From: Camellia lanceoleosa
Lineage: Eukaryota > Streptophyta > Magnoliopsida > Ericales > Theaceae
Assembly (NCBI GenBank): GCA_025200525.1
Contig: CM045762.1
Coordinates: 110,706,734 to 110,770,733 of the forward strand
Length of the DNA: 64,000 bases
Direction of reading: 5' to 3'
In this document: in pieces, positions 12,201 through 21,327 of the stretch
Position numbering within the stretch: the first letter of the stretch is position 1
Layout of the letters: each line of letters starts with the position of its first letter
Notes under the pieces: model-generated
Database searches by the model: none
What the model saw: only the letters and a program-made list of their open reading frames with translations
Told to the model about the DNA's origin: nothing
Made by a program: the position numbers and the translations under genes

Positions 12201-15200
12201 CATCCATCACTCACTATACTCACCCCCTTCTCTCTCCATGAGCCTCGAATAGGATCTAACAATCTATCAATGTTTATCCTTTCTTTTTGAAGCAATGTAG
12301 TTCTCAACATGTTATATCCAGGTGGTACATATCCTTGTATGTTATTATTTGCAGCAAAAGTAAATGCACTAACATAGTAAGGATTTCTTGCCAAATGAAA
12401 TGGAAAGCCTGCTGAATAAAACATTCTAGCTATCTCACTATTTAGTCGTTCTTGAGCCCCAATATTAAATGCTTTCATAACAGGGTTACTACTATTTCCA
12501 CTCCCTAAAGCAGTTGACCTCTTCCTTTTTGATCCATATATCTCCTCTGATTCATTAAAACTTAAACCTAATGATGCACTTGAACTAGGAGGAGGCAATG
12601 GAACTTTCTTCAACCTAGAGTTTTTCAATTTCAACTCTGCTTCTGCAATTGCTCTCTCAAAATCAGCTTTATCCTTACTTGTTACTTTTGGACACACTTC
12701 TATCCCCTGATTTTTAATTTGCATCAAATGGGCTCTTACCCTAGTGTATGAACCTTTACGTGTAACCCGACAAAAGTTACATTGAAAAGTATAATTCCCC
12801 CCCTTTGCACCAGATTTTTCTAATCTAGTCACATATTTCCACAGTGGCTTATCATCTTCAGCATCAAAGGCAGATGATGTGTTATTGGCAGAATTTGAAC
12901 TAGACATTTTTCCTATAAATTAACATTAACATTAGAAGGATAAAAAGAAAAAAAAAAAGAGCTTAAATAGAATTTAAATAAAACAGAATTTAAATATATA
13001 ATTAAAAAAAACAGTCTCATCTAAATAAAGAGTTTAAATAAAAAAAAAAACAGAATTTAAATACAGTTTTATATATATATATACATATATATAAACATAT
13101 AATTAAAAAAAAAATACTTACATATATATATATAAACGTATAAACAAATAAAAATAAAAATAAAAAAGAGTCTTACATATAATATATATCAAAATAAAAA
13201 AAAATAAAAAAAAAGTCTATTACATATAATATATAACATATATAAACGTAAAATAAAAAAAAAAAAAAAAAAAAAAATATCAGTCTCATCTCAGTCGAAG
13301 CTGAGAGAGAGAGAGAGAGCGAAAGAGAAGGAGACAGAGGCGAAAGAGAAAGAGAGCGAGAGAGAGGGGCTTACCTTGGAAGGCAATGGATCGTGAAAGA
13401 GAGAGGCAATGGATCAGAGGGCTTCGATCGATGTCGGAGGACTGCGACTGAGAGACAGAGCTTCGATCGACTTCAGGGGGCTTCGATCGACTTCAGGGGA
13501 CTTCAGGGGGCTTCGACTGAGAGAGAGGGCTTCGACTGAGAGAGAGAAGGTCTTTCCATGTCTGATTTTACTCCTTAGTTGCTCGATTAGGGCTTTGCCC
13601 GTTGTTTTTGTTTGTTTTTTTTTTTTTTTTTACTTTATAAATATTATACTTTGACCCCAAAAAAATATAAAAAATTCAAAAACGAGCCCCGCCGTGTCCA
13701 GAAATGGACACGCGTGTCCCCGCCGTGTCCCCGCCGTGTCCCCTTTCAAAAAAATCATTAAATTAAAGGGACACGCCATCTGGCGTGTCCTGTACGTGTC
13801 CCCGGCGTGTCCCCGTGTCCCCGGCGTGTCCGCGTGTCGGACACTGCTACGGCATCAATTTTGGAGTGTCCATGCTTCATAGATCTTAAATATAGCTTCA
13901 CTTAAAAGTTACGGACAAAATTAAATTGATTAAAAACAACTTCGGCAACCTTTTGCCTTGTCAAAATAAAATCAAATATTGGATCATTCATCCTTTCAAT
14001 TTCAAACCCAAATTCTTTTTATGAACTACATTGACTTGATAATGATCCAAACTTGTTTGTGATTCAGCTACATAGGCAACCCACAATCACAACAATTTGT
14101 GAACCTCTAAAGTTCACCAAAATCAAATTCAAAATCAAAACCTAAATTCTATTCTATGAACTACGGCTGACTAGATTCCAATTCAGATGTGTTCCTTGAT
14201 TCGGATATATAGGCAACCCATTCAATTGGGTACAATCACAAAACTCTTTGAACCCAAACGTTCACTAAAAATCAAATTTTCTCAAAATCAAAATCAATCC
14301 TCAAATTCATTCTTGCACTGTAGTTGACTTGATTCCGATTCGAACTTGTTCCCTAATTTGGACGCATAGGCCACCCATTCCGATGGGTGCATTCATAATC
14401 TAATCTTTATGAACCCAAATATTCACTCAAATTAAATTCGGGTCATTCACCATTCAAATTAAAATCCAAATTTCTTTTTATAAACTGCATTGACTTGATT
14501 GTGTATCGAACTAGTTCCCTGATTCTATTACGTAGACAACCCATTCCATTGGATGCAACCACAACAATTTATGAGCCTCAAAAGTTCACCAAAAATCCTC
14601 TAAACAAATTTCATTTTAAGAACCACGGCCAACTTGATTTTGATTCAGACTCATTACCTAACTCGGATACATAGGCAACCCATTCCACTGGGTGCAGTTA
14701 CAAAACTCCGTAAACCCGAACGTTCATTAAAATCAAAATTTTCAAAAAGTAAAATGCTAAATTCCTTCTCGAACTATGTTTGATTTGATTCCTATTTGAA
14801 CTTGTTTCCCGACACAAATATGTAGGCAACCTAGATGATTAATTTGGACCACTCTCTAAAATAAAATAAATAAATAATTTCACTAGTTCTTTGACAAGGA
14901 ACTTGTGATATTCAAAAGTTGGAATCAAAGGGTATTCCCTTGAAACAAGGGATTGTAATTAAGGGATGCGTTATATCTTGAATGGATCCGACCTACATAA
15001 TAAGAACTTATGTGATATATTGTCGCGTGAGTGAAATTGTGTTAAAATAAACATCAAATTTTTGCTTAACACTAGCATTGAAAAAAATAAATATGGAGAA
15101 GAATGAATCAATCAGTGGTAAAGGAGAGGTGCAAACTCCAATTCTAGAAAATAAAGGGAACTTAAGAACGTGTCGTGCACTATAAATTATGTCAAATGTA

Positions 15201-18200
15201 AGCGGTTGTCTCTCGCAGAAGTCATTTTACATGGACTTTTCTAAATGCATGAAATACCTATGTCAAGGGCTCGACACTTGCGGTAAGGTTATGGATGTGT
15301 TTGATGTGTAGTTGGACAATGGGCATTCGCCTAGCAAGCATATTTAGTAATTGGAGTTTACCTTAAAACAATAAATAAAACTCTCATATTATACACGAAA
15401 TGTTATATGCCACCTTGTGAATAACCCTACAAAAATTAAATTACTAAATATGAATATTATGTTGTTTTCCAGTGTCCTTGGGTATTGGAATTAGATGAAT
15501 TGGACACTTAGACACATACTCGTAACCAATGCTTGTACTCGAGTCAATGTAACATAGCGGGAAAGAAGTGGGTGGGCAAAATAAGGGAGTATCATTATGC
15601 AATAATGCAACTAAAAATTGTCTCCATGAATGTAAGGAGCTTGAATGACCCTAAGAAAAGAGCAGGTATTAGTAATTTAATTTTTAGTCTTTAAGAAGGT
15701 GGAGGAAATCATGTGAAAGCCCTCTGCCGCCTAGTCCCCATGGCAATTCTCCACCATATCCCACTTCCCACTCTTTGCCAACATCCAACAAGAAGCCTCA
15801 GTCACTGGAATAAAACTGAAGAAATGCACAGCTTAATCCACTAGAAAAAAACCATTCATGTCCCATGATACTCTTCTGATTTTAACAGACAACCAACTCA
15901 TTGCTTGAGGAACATGGCCTTGCACTTGATGTTTAACTTCCAAAAAGATAATGCAAACTGTGTTACATGGACTCTTCTATTTCTCCCACTATACCCGTGT
16001 CCACTAGATATGACATGGGTAAGGGTGTGGAATATGTGTGACACTCGCACCCAATTTTGACACCCAGATCCTATAATTTATGACAATACATGAAGAAGAA
16101 ACAACTCACATATATTAGTAAAGCAATATTTTTAGCCTCTCACATGAATTATAATTTTCCTGAATCTTATTTAATTTCTTGTATATTTCGACATAATTTA
16201 CAACATCTCATCCGAGAACATTATATAATACACAATATATATGTGCATATGATGTGTCGCCGTACCCATATCCAAATTTGGATATATATCCCAAGATCCC
16301 AAGATTTAAATTTATGAAGGTCTAACGTTTGGATACACACCTACACCCGCACCCAATACTCGTACCCGAGTCCATGTAACATAGAATGCAAAAACAATAC
16401 AGTTCACTTTTTTGTTGTTTTGAGGTCCCATCAATGAATTGAAATGATATTACAGTATCCTCAAAGGCATCATGTAATTCTACTGAACAGAATTTTGAGA
16501 TTTTCTTTCATTCTTTTCCAAATAATACATTTTACAATGCAACATGGACAAATTTAATAGCTCTGCAAAAATTAAAAATCCAACAAGCCAGATCCTAACA
16601 AGTTGCAATTGGCAAAGTAAGATATGAAATATTCATTTTAAAATAAAATATTAACCATGTTCATTGCAACTTTTCCACAAATAGTTCAGAGTTTGGGAAA
16701 CAATATTCATGTTGAAGAATAAGAAGAGGGATCTGTGGCATAGACATCGGTAATTGTGTACAACAGATTACCTTTTGCTTCCTTTTGAATTCTTCCCAAG
16801 TAACTGTGTGAGAAGTTTCGAGGCTGGCCAAACGAGCAGCATGCCACTCTGGTGAATGAAAAGAACCATCCACCTGCGACAATCCTAATCAGAAAAAGTA
16901 CAGCAGAGAAAGCATCTACGCTATGACTATATTAGTTATCCAATTAAACTCCCTCATCAAGCAGAGCTAGCAACAAAAGCCAGCAATTAGAGAAGCTGGC
17001 AAACAAAATAGGTGAGTCAAACATAGTTTAAATGCTAGACCAAATAAGATATTGCTCTAAAACATCACAAACAGACAGTATTTAGCAGAACAAAGCTTGC
17101 TCCAATCACAAAGGGCAAAATATTGGAAGCAATAATTAACCAAAAAAAGGAAGTCACTAGTATAATACCTATATTTATTTTGTTGAGGATCATCCAAAAA
17201 TAAATAAATAAAATGAAAGAGAAAGAAACTATTGAGGTTTGTGATTATGTTACTCTCCATATATTGTCTCGAATTAAAAAAATAAGCAAGCATCTAACCG
17301 CACTTAACTAGTTTTTTTCTCACTACAACAAGTACCAATATCCATAATAATATAGGTATAACACAGATTTGTGTGTCAATTTGAGGTGCACTATTAGGGA
17401 ATGCTCTATGTGAGCTCCTATCTTCAATTAATTGAAATAGAGAAAGAATGGGTTCCTTGCCAAGTAAATTTGATATGTTAATCCAAAATTTAAAGTGACA
17501 ATTTCTTGTGGATTTGTGGTCAACCTCCTGGTCGTACTAGCCAAAGGTCTATGTAAATTAGAACCTCCTTATGAATTAGCTTTGTCTATGAACTGAAACA
17601 ATAATGATTCAGCTATAGCAGCCCGGGGGAGCCAAGCCCCTGACCCAGCAGCTCCACTAAGTGTTCATCCAATCACAATCTGCTCATCATGCCCTTTTTT
17701 GTACACGTAAGTGAAGTGAGAAGGAGAACCTAGGAATTGTCTAACACGAGAAATTGACAAGATATTTTGTTGATTCTTGCATCTGTCCAATCAAAAATCA
17801 TTATAACTACTTTGTGGGTTGAACGAAAGAAGTCGAGGTATGTCAAATCCGTTGTGGAGGTGGCTTTTCTTGTATGTCATTGACTTCTATAGGGTTGACT
17901 ACTTCACCTTTTGATTAACGATAAGCCAACAGTTTCCCTTTTGTCGCAAATTATTGGAAAATTGTTGAAATGGAATAGATGGAACCTATGAAACACAAAT
18001 ACTTCAAAAAGGAATCATATCCGTATCAAATATTCGTACTCCTTGGATACTCGTAGATATATATCATCAAATACTTTACTTCCTAAACTTAACCATAATT
18101 TGAAATTAATTTTCTTCAATTTTGAGAATTATTGGATATAATCAAAGGTATGACTGCATATTCTTGTGAACCAAAACTAAAAGGAGATACTTTAATTTAT

Positions 18201-19415
18201 GTTCTATCATTCCCAACAGAATAGGGAAATCTGCAATGGTAACTTCAAGACAACTGGTCTGCTCAGGAATTAACATATGATTATGGTTGCATTGTCAGTG
18301 AGTAGACCAATGGTGGTTTCCACTCTTGTCATTTCAAATTGTAAATGTGAATAAATTTGGGAAGCAAGGATCTTAAACCATGCCTAGTTTCAAGCACGCA
18401 ACAGAAATGGTGCACAAAATGCATTGTGCAAAGTGGATAATGGTTTATGGTTTCGACTATCACTCGATCCCAAAAGAAAAGGTGCCACCCAAGATATACA
18501 GTGCTTCTTTTAAAATTCTTTGGCCCAATGAACTTATATTAAACTAAAGACTATGATTACTTTTTGTTGACACTCATCATCAATTAGCAATACAAGAAAT
18601 ATACTAAACCTAAATTCCATTGCATTTATCTGAAAGAGCACTGCTCTCTTTAAAAGGAAAATTGGACATTTAAGTAAAGATATTTGAGCCAACAAGCTCA
18701 AGACTTGATGAGATTCTTAATAGTTTAGAAGATCTGGGGATCATGAATAGGTCACCATGCTTTGCCATTTACTCATTAAAAAACTGCATGCATAAGGGCT
18801 GCTCCTTTCAAGATTTTCAGTGCTATATATATATAACTTGAGATAAAAACAATGGTGTGGTTCCTGTTTTGCGGTGTCGCTCTCCGTTTCATCAGCACTT
18901 ATCAGTGTTCCTCAATAACTTCAGATGTCACAGCTTTAGACCAATTGAAAAGTGTCATTTGGGCATTATATCAAGATATTTGAGCCAACAAAGTCAAGAT
19001 TTGTAAAGATGGTCACCAACCATCAGGGTTTATAAACCTGGAGTTTTAATTAGGTCATGTAAAGCTTATTATTTCCATTGCAAAATGGTCACCAACCACC
19101 AGCGATATTACATGACTAGATTAAAATTTAAGCTTGGCCATTAACATCACAATTTTCACTAAACGCTAAACAGATAAGAAAACTTAAAAATTAAAGAAAA
19201 CAGATAATATTTTAGCAAACAATCAAAAAAGAAAAAAGAAAAGGAAAGAATCAAATAGTGGATGATATCAAGATTAAAGAGATCATAAATTGAATTAGGA
19301 AGAGGTGGTAGTATGAAAGGGTACAAACCATGCCGTCTTCGATTTCATCGTGGCCCGTTGAGCTCGCACCGAGCCTCGCTCTCTGCATAGCTTTGTATTG
19401 TTGATTTTTCCCCAT
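3079..19415 (-). CDS. Lysine/serine/arginine-rich nuclear-type protein, 194 aa, five coding exons
   Basis: The exons join (minus strand) as 19415-19329, 16873-16772, 5271-5130, 5010-4967 and 3288-3079. All four introns begin GT and end AG, and phases match throughout, giving 194 codons plus TGA at 3081-3079. The N-terminus (MGKNQQYKAMQRARLG, then an acidic DEIEDGM) leads to a WHAARLASLETSHTVTWEEF block at about residues 39-58. A charged helix follows (ELEADKDKMMREYRAQLDAE, about 70-89), then a KKDKDLKKR basic stretch, a Ser/Asp/Glu patch, an RS/RK-rich low-complexity segment and a PLSRFFG tail. I recognise this as a plant-conserved protein type but cannot name the family. The composition suggests a nuclear, possibly splicing-associated role, which is inference. 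The start at 19415 was preferred over an in-frame ATG at 19487 because MGKNQ begins the conserved part. The reading frame is intact, so the gene is probably expressed despite 14 kb of introns 1 and 2. Confidence 0.85.
3289..4966 (-). other. Host gene intron 4
   Basis: A 1.7 kb GT-AG intron with no gene or recognisable element inside. It contains an A-run near 3704-3721 and AT-rich unique-looking sequence. Confidence 0.75.
4967..5010 (-). CDS. Host gene coding exon 4 (44 bp)
   Basis: The acceptor GTTCTTGCAG precedes 5010. The exon completes the Asp codon and encodes KDKDLKKRCSKKRK. The donor GTGCCT starts at 4966 and restores phase 0. Confidence 0.82.
5130..5271 (-). CDS. Host gene coding exon 3
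   Basis: The acceptor TTTGCTAG precedes 5271. The exon encodes EDEMRKGELEADKDKMMREY through KANHKK plus the first base of an Asp codon, and the donor GTAATT starts at 5129 (phase 1). Confidence 0.85.
6144..6626. mobile_element. Deletion derivative of the local hAT element, 483 bp
   Basis: Flanked by the perfect 8-bp target duplication CATATACC (6136-6143 and 6627-6634). The left end CTATGAAGCACGAACA pairs with the reverse complement of the right end, TTAAGAAGCATGAACA (3 mismatches in 16). The first 60 or so bases match the right terminus of the intact hAT at 13882, and the reverse complement of the last 130 or so matches its left terminus and poly-T region. It is thus an internally deleted relative in the opposite orientation, with no coding capacity. 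Confidence 0.88.
6755..7060. mobile_element. Truncated left-end fragment of the same hAT family
   Basis: The text from CACGAACAAGGTG through ATGGGGACACAAACAC, the GTAGATTAATTACATCC and TCAAAATTAACAAA blocks, and AACATCCAACATCCATC follow, in the same order, the left end of the hAT at 10217-10530. The terminus itself and a target duplication were not found, so this is a decayed fragment. Confidence 0.6.
7086..7570. repeat. Diverged tandem duplication, unit about 280 bp
   Basis: Two copies (about 7100-7350 and 7380-7570) share GTGGGGA-AGAG, TTTGATC-TGCT-GGGCAA, ACTAAGATGCTCTGGAA against ACCAAGATACTCTGGAA, GAGGAAGTAT-AGACT and TTTTTAGGG-TCT blocks. No protein family was recognised in any frame. 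Confidence 0.6.
8891..9422. mobile_element. Non-autonomous hAT element, 532 bp, GTAC-rich ends
   Basis: Flanked by the perfect 8-bp duplication CTTTCAAT (8883-8890 and 9423-9430). The left end CGATGAAGCACAGATAC pairs with the right end, in reverse complement, CTATGAAGTATAAGTAC. Both subterminal regions are dense in GTAC-centred repeats (for example TACGAGTACTGGTACTGGTA near 8910). The terminal TATGAAG motif is shared with the 10217 hAT, but the interior differs. No ORF of note. Confidence 0.82.
9676..9960. repeat. Degenerate tandem repeat, 50-60 bp unit, about five copies
   Basis: Successive units share the frame GGCATAAAAATGGC-TGTC-A-CGGCCCAAA, seen near 9676, 9733, 9780, 9832 and 9885. No coding signal. 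Confidence 0.55.
10036..10190. repeat. Dispersed plant repeat fragment
   Basis: The text around ACGTGCACCTCAACTAATC, followed by CAGTAGCCCCTTGG and CTCGGATCTAATCTTCAAG, resembles dispersed repeats I have seen in many plant introns. The family is not assigned. It ends just before the hAT insertion site. Confidence 0.35.
10225..10312. repeat. Left subterminal GGACAC array of the hAT
   Basis: Several GGACAC hexamers, tandem at 10227-10255 and then spaced, lie just inside the left TIR. In hAT elements such subterminal hexamers commonly act as transposase binding sites (family knowledge). Confidence 0.8.
10594..12907 (-). CDS. hAT transposase, 740 aa, two exons
   Basis: Exon 1 is 12907-11325 and exon 2 is 11233-10594. 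The 91-bp intron starts GTGATT and ends TTTTAG, and an Arg codon is split across it. Joining gives 740 codons with no stop. A BED-type zinc finger is visible (C43-x2-C46, H60, C72). A DUF659/RNase-H-like core contains D234 in SDGWSD and D295 in TDNAANC, followed by CVVH (319-322). The C-terminal hATC region has HSWW (about 601-603), E631 in SCAERNWS and an adjacent helical block. D234, D295 and E631 are the likely catalytic triad by analogy with hAT transposases. The acidic tail is rich in Asp and Glu. The gene excises and reinserts DNA in other family members; here that is inferred from homology. Confidence 0.92.
13280..13560. promoter_or_regulatory. Probable 5' leader/promoter region of the hAT transposase
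   Basis: Purine-rich sequence (GAGAGAGAGC, GAAAGAGAAGG) with repeated CTTCGATCGAC and CTTCGACTGAGAG blocks lies upstream of the minus-strand transposase start at 12907. An AT-rich stretch with TATATATA strings (13070-13240) lies between. Role inferred from position only. Confidence 0.35.
13690..13850. repeat. Right subterminal GTGTCC array of the hAT
   Basis: About ten GTGTCC copies, often as CCGTGTCCC or GGCGTGTCC, lie inside the right TIR. They are the inverse of the GGACAC motif at the left end. The motif is in opposite orientation at the two ends, as expected for transposase binding arrays. Local GC content is far above the flanks. Confidence 0.82.
13940..14850. repeat. Degenerate tandem repeat, unit about 150 bp, six copies
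   Basis: The anchor TAGGCAACCCATTC with GGGTGCAA recurs near 14071, 14209, 14365, 14531, 14669 and 14821 (spacings 138-166 bp). Each unit also carries GAACTACG-TGACTTGATTC and GAACCC-AACGTTCACTAAAA. The unit resembles repeats common in plant retroelement internal regions; the element itself was not recognised. Confidence 0.75.
15215..15558. mobile_element. Decayed small hAT-like element
   Basis: The left end CATTTTACATGGACTTTTC and the right end, in reverse complement, CTATGTTACATTGACTCGAG resemble the termini of the element at 15958-16384. The interior also has ACACTTG/ACTCG repeats. No matching 8-bp target duplication was found, so the ends are approximate. Confidence 0.5.
15958..16384. 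mobile_element. Non-autonomous hAT-like element, 427 bp
   Basis: Flanked by the perfect 8-bp duplication AATGCAAA (15950-15957 and 16385-16392). The termini CTGTGTTACATGGACTC and CTATGTTACATGGACTC differ at one position in 17. Subterminal ACCCGTGTCC, CGCACCC and CGTACCCGAGTCC repeats lie at both ends. No coding capacity. Confidence 0.83.
16772..16873 (-). CDS. Host gene coding exon 2 (34 codons)
   Basis: The acceptor GATTGTCGCAG precedes 16873. The exon encodes VDGSFHSPEW through FKRKQK, and the donor GTAATC starts at 16771. Phase 0 on both sides. Confidence 0.88.
16874..19328 (-). other. Host gene intron 1
   Basis: A 2.5 kb GT-AG intron. It contains a diverged duplicate (18677-18720 and 18968-19010, sharing GATATTTGAGCCAACAA-CTCAAGA) and two copies of ATGGTCACCAACCA near 19009 and 19084. 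A hAT-like terminus (CTATGAAACACAAATACTTC) starts near 17986, but no partner end was found. Nothing coding was recognised. Confidence 0.7.
19329..19415 (-). CDS. Host gene coding exon 1 (29 codons)
   Basis: ATG at 19415-19413. The exon encodes MGKNQQYKAM through EIEDGM and ends before the donor GTTTGT (19328-19323), phase 0. Immediately upstream is a GA/CT tract (19542-19572), common in plant 5' UTRs. Confidence 0.85.
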
Positions 19416-19537
19416 GTTTTGGAGGAAACCCAGATAAGAAAATTGCCGAGAAAGTTCAAGAAAAGCAGAGGGAAAAATGGAAGACAATTTTTAACATTGG
19501 GTTATCAAATTAGCGGGCTAGAAAACCCATTGAAAAT

Positions 19538-19576
<39 letters not shown>

Positions 19577-19753
19577 TATGGATTGGTTGGGAATGGATTT
19601 TGTGACTACATCCTGAGAGGGAAGCATTAGGGCAAAGAAGTGGAAGAAAATGACATGAAAGCCGACGCTTTAACCCGATTTGTAAAGCCGAGTGAGCTGT
19701 AATTAAGAAAGGTGAAATTTCAAAACAACGGGACATCCAAAAATATATATATA
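19416..19753 (-). promoter_or_regulatory. 5' UTR and core promoter region of the host gene
   Basis: Only 338 bp separate the start codon from the Helitron. The segment holds a CT tract on the gene strand (19572-19542). No convincing TATA box was seen in the remaining host sequence, so a TATA-less promoter or one extending into the Helitron is possible. Confidence 0.4.
19542..19572. repeat. (GA)n microsatellite in the 5' leader of the host gene
   Basis: Thirty-one bases of GA, reading as CT on the gene strand. Confidence 0.9.
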
Positions 19754-19929
19754 TCTATATAATAAGGGGAAAGAGTTTTTGAATTTATGTGAAAATGTAT
19801 TAGAGATATATTTTAATTTAATGGCTGAGATGAATTTGAAGTTTAAATCAACGGTTCAGATTGGTTCAAATGGATGATGATTGATTCATTCATGCACGCA
19901 CGTCTGACCCACGCACATTTGAACCCCAT

Positions 19930-20145
19930 CCTCTCCACCTTCCCTCTCTCTATCTCTCTCTCTTTCATTCTATGTTCTTCTTCGACAGAAGCAAAAAACC
20001 CCACCCTCTTCGCTACCAACGCTCCTCCTTCGTCGCGCTCCTCTTCATCAACCGTTCGATTTCAATTCTCTTCATCGACCCCCACCCTCTTCGCTATCGA
20101 CGCTCCTCCTCCTCCTCATTCATCACGCTCCTCTTCATCGCAAGG
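19930..20145 (+). other. CT-rich exon-like leader inside the Helitron
   Basis: A pyrimidine-rich block contains two imperfect copies of a CCCCACCCTCTTCGCTA-CGACGCTCCTCCT unit and ends at a good splice donor, CGCAAG|GTAAGATT (near 20142). It resembles a captured plant 5' UTR or first exon. The frame through it is low-complexity and not assigned to a family. Confidence 0.4.
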
Positions 20146-20477
20146 TAAGATTCCCTTACAACCCTTTTCGATTTCAGTATAGTTTTGTGGCTTTGATCAT
20201 ATATCCAGAAGAGTTGGGGCTTTGATCATATAACAGAGTACTCATTTTGATTTTGATTTTTGTTTTTCTAAACTTTAAATTAATTTGTTAATTAGGGTTT
20301 TTTAGGTATTGGATTGCTCTAAATCAAGTTTGTAAGATTTGGTTTATTAATATGTGTTTGTTTCCCTTTTTTTTTTTTTTTTTTTTCCACTTTTGAGTTT
20401 TTTTCCCCACTTTAGTGTTTTGGTAGGGTTTTCAATTGATCCGATTGAGAACTACAAAACTGTGATGGTGTTGATCA

Positions 20478-20853
20478 GGGAAATGGTGCTGATCATTTAA
20501 ATGTTTTGTATCCAATTTAGATATATAATATTAAGTTATAGATTTTAATAATGATTTAAAAGCTTCATATGAATGGTTTTGAAATAATACTGCAATAATA
20601 GTTATTTGGATTTCTCCCCAACAAGGATTTTAGTAGCACAAGGATCCTTATGGGATATCTTGACCTCAAATCCCCTAATTTCAAATTCATCCATCCAAAT
20701 GCAACATAAGGTTTTAAAATTTTTATCATCTAATGCTTATGAAGCCTTCAAAGTTGCCACTTACGTTAGACATTAAGTCTCAAGCAATCAAGCTACAGTT
20801 AAGGAGGGTTTCTTATGTTGGTGGCCGTTTTAAAGCAATGTTCTGGCCTATAA
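20478..20853. repeat. Helitron internal duplication, copy 1
   Basis: Starts GGGAAATGGTGCTGATCATT and ends GTTCTGGCCTATAATA. Nearly identical to copy 2 at 22043-22438 in the same orientation, apart from a short insertion in copy 2. Confidence 0.9.
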
Positions 20854-21130
20854 TAATGTGATAGAAAGATTGGAAATGACATCTTATAATCTAGGAGACT
20901 GATTGTGAGCTTGATGGTTCAATGATATGTTTATGTTGAATATGTTATGAATGTTACAATTTTCATAATTTTGAGGATTTAGTGTTATATGAATTGATCT
21001 TTTTGTTTTAAATTGACAATTGTCGAATGTTTCGATTGTGTAATATACATGATTGCTTGAATGGTGTAAGTTCTTTAATTTGAATTAATTCTCCAAATAG
21101 AAGAACTGATATTTGAAATTGTGTATCCAG

Positions 21131-21327
21131 GAACCTTTCGTAAACATTCCAGAGGATACTATTCGTGAAGCACTAAAAGTTGTTCTTGGTATCATAAGTT
21201 CTTAATACTTTACACTTTATTTCTACCAATGTAGAATGTAACTGATTGTCTTTGCTTATTTTCTCTCTTTGCCTGCAATGCAGATGAAAAAAATCACCCC
21301 CTTTTGATCCATTGCAAGTGAGGAAAG
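21131..21327 (+). pseudogene. Captured fragment of a plant atypical dual-specificity phosphatase (SIW14/PFA-DSP type)
   Basis: Two exon remnants keep their splice sites. 21131-21188 encodes EPFVNIPEDTIREALKVVL, and 21284-21327 encodes DEKNHPLLIHCK, then TGA, then GK. Acceptors TATCCAG and CAATGCAG and donors GTATCA and GTATAT are present. PFA-DSP enzymes carry the CX5R catalytic loop HCKRGKHR (family knowledge). Here the Arg codon after HCK is TGA (21319-21321) and the rest of the loop is missing, so no phosphatase can be made. Its place between Helitron termini indicates gene capture. Confidence 0.85.

Larger units (their letters stand above)
10217..13882 (-). mobile_element. Apparently intact hAT transposon, 3666 bp
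   Basis: Flanked by the perfect 8-bp target duplication ATCTTAAA (10209-10216 and 13883-13890). The termini are CTAGGAAGCACGGACAC and, in reverse complement, CTATGAAGCATGGACAC: 17 bp with 2 mismatches. Internally there are subterminal GGACAC arrays at both ends and one transposase gene on the minus strand with a complete two-exon frame. The 8-bp duplication, BED finger, DUF659 and C-terminal dimerisation domain place it in hAT. Intact ends plus an intact frame make autonomy plausible; activity is not shown. Confidence 0.93.
5272..16771 (-). other. Host gene intron 2, 11.5 kb, transposon-rich
   Basis: This GT-AG intron is far longer than a typical plant intron. At least four hAT-superfamily insertions with perfect 8-bp target duplications lie in it, listed separately, plus degenerate tandem repeats at 7086-7570, 9676-9960 and 13940-14850. 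Stretches between them (5300-6130, 7600-8880, 14860-15210, 15560-15950, 16400-16770) show nothing I can identify beyond fragments of dispersed repeats. Confidence 0.8.

Noticed and set aside
17986..18090. Another hAT insertion in intron 1
   Set aside because: Only one terminus-like sequence (CTATGAAACACAAATACTTC) is visible; no partner end or 8-bp duplication was found.
19416..19487. Alternative upstream ATG of the host gene
   Set aside because: In frame, but it adds 24 residues unlike the conserved MGKNQ start and lies in the probable 5' UTR.
19874..20182. 102-codon frame in the Helitron leader
   Set aside because: Pyrimidine-rich low-complexity translation, crosses a good splice donor, and has no recognisable domain. 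Kept only as an exon-like leader.
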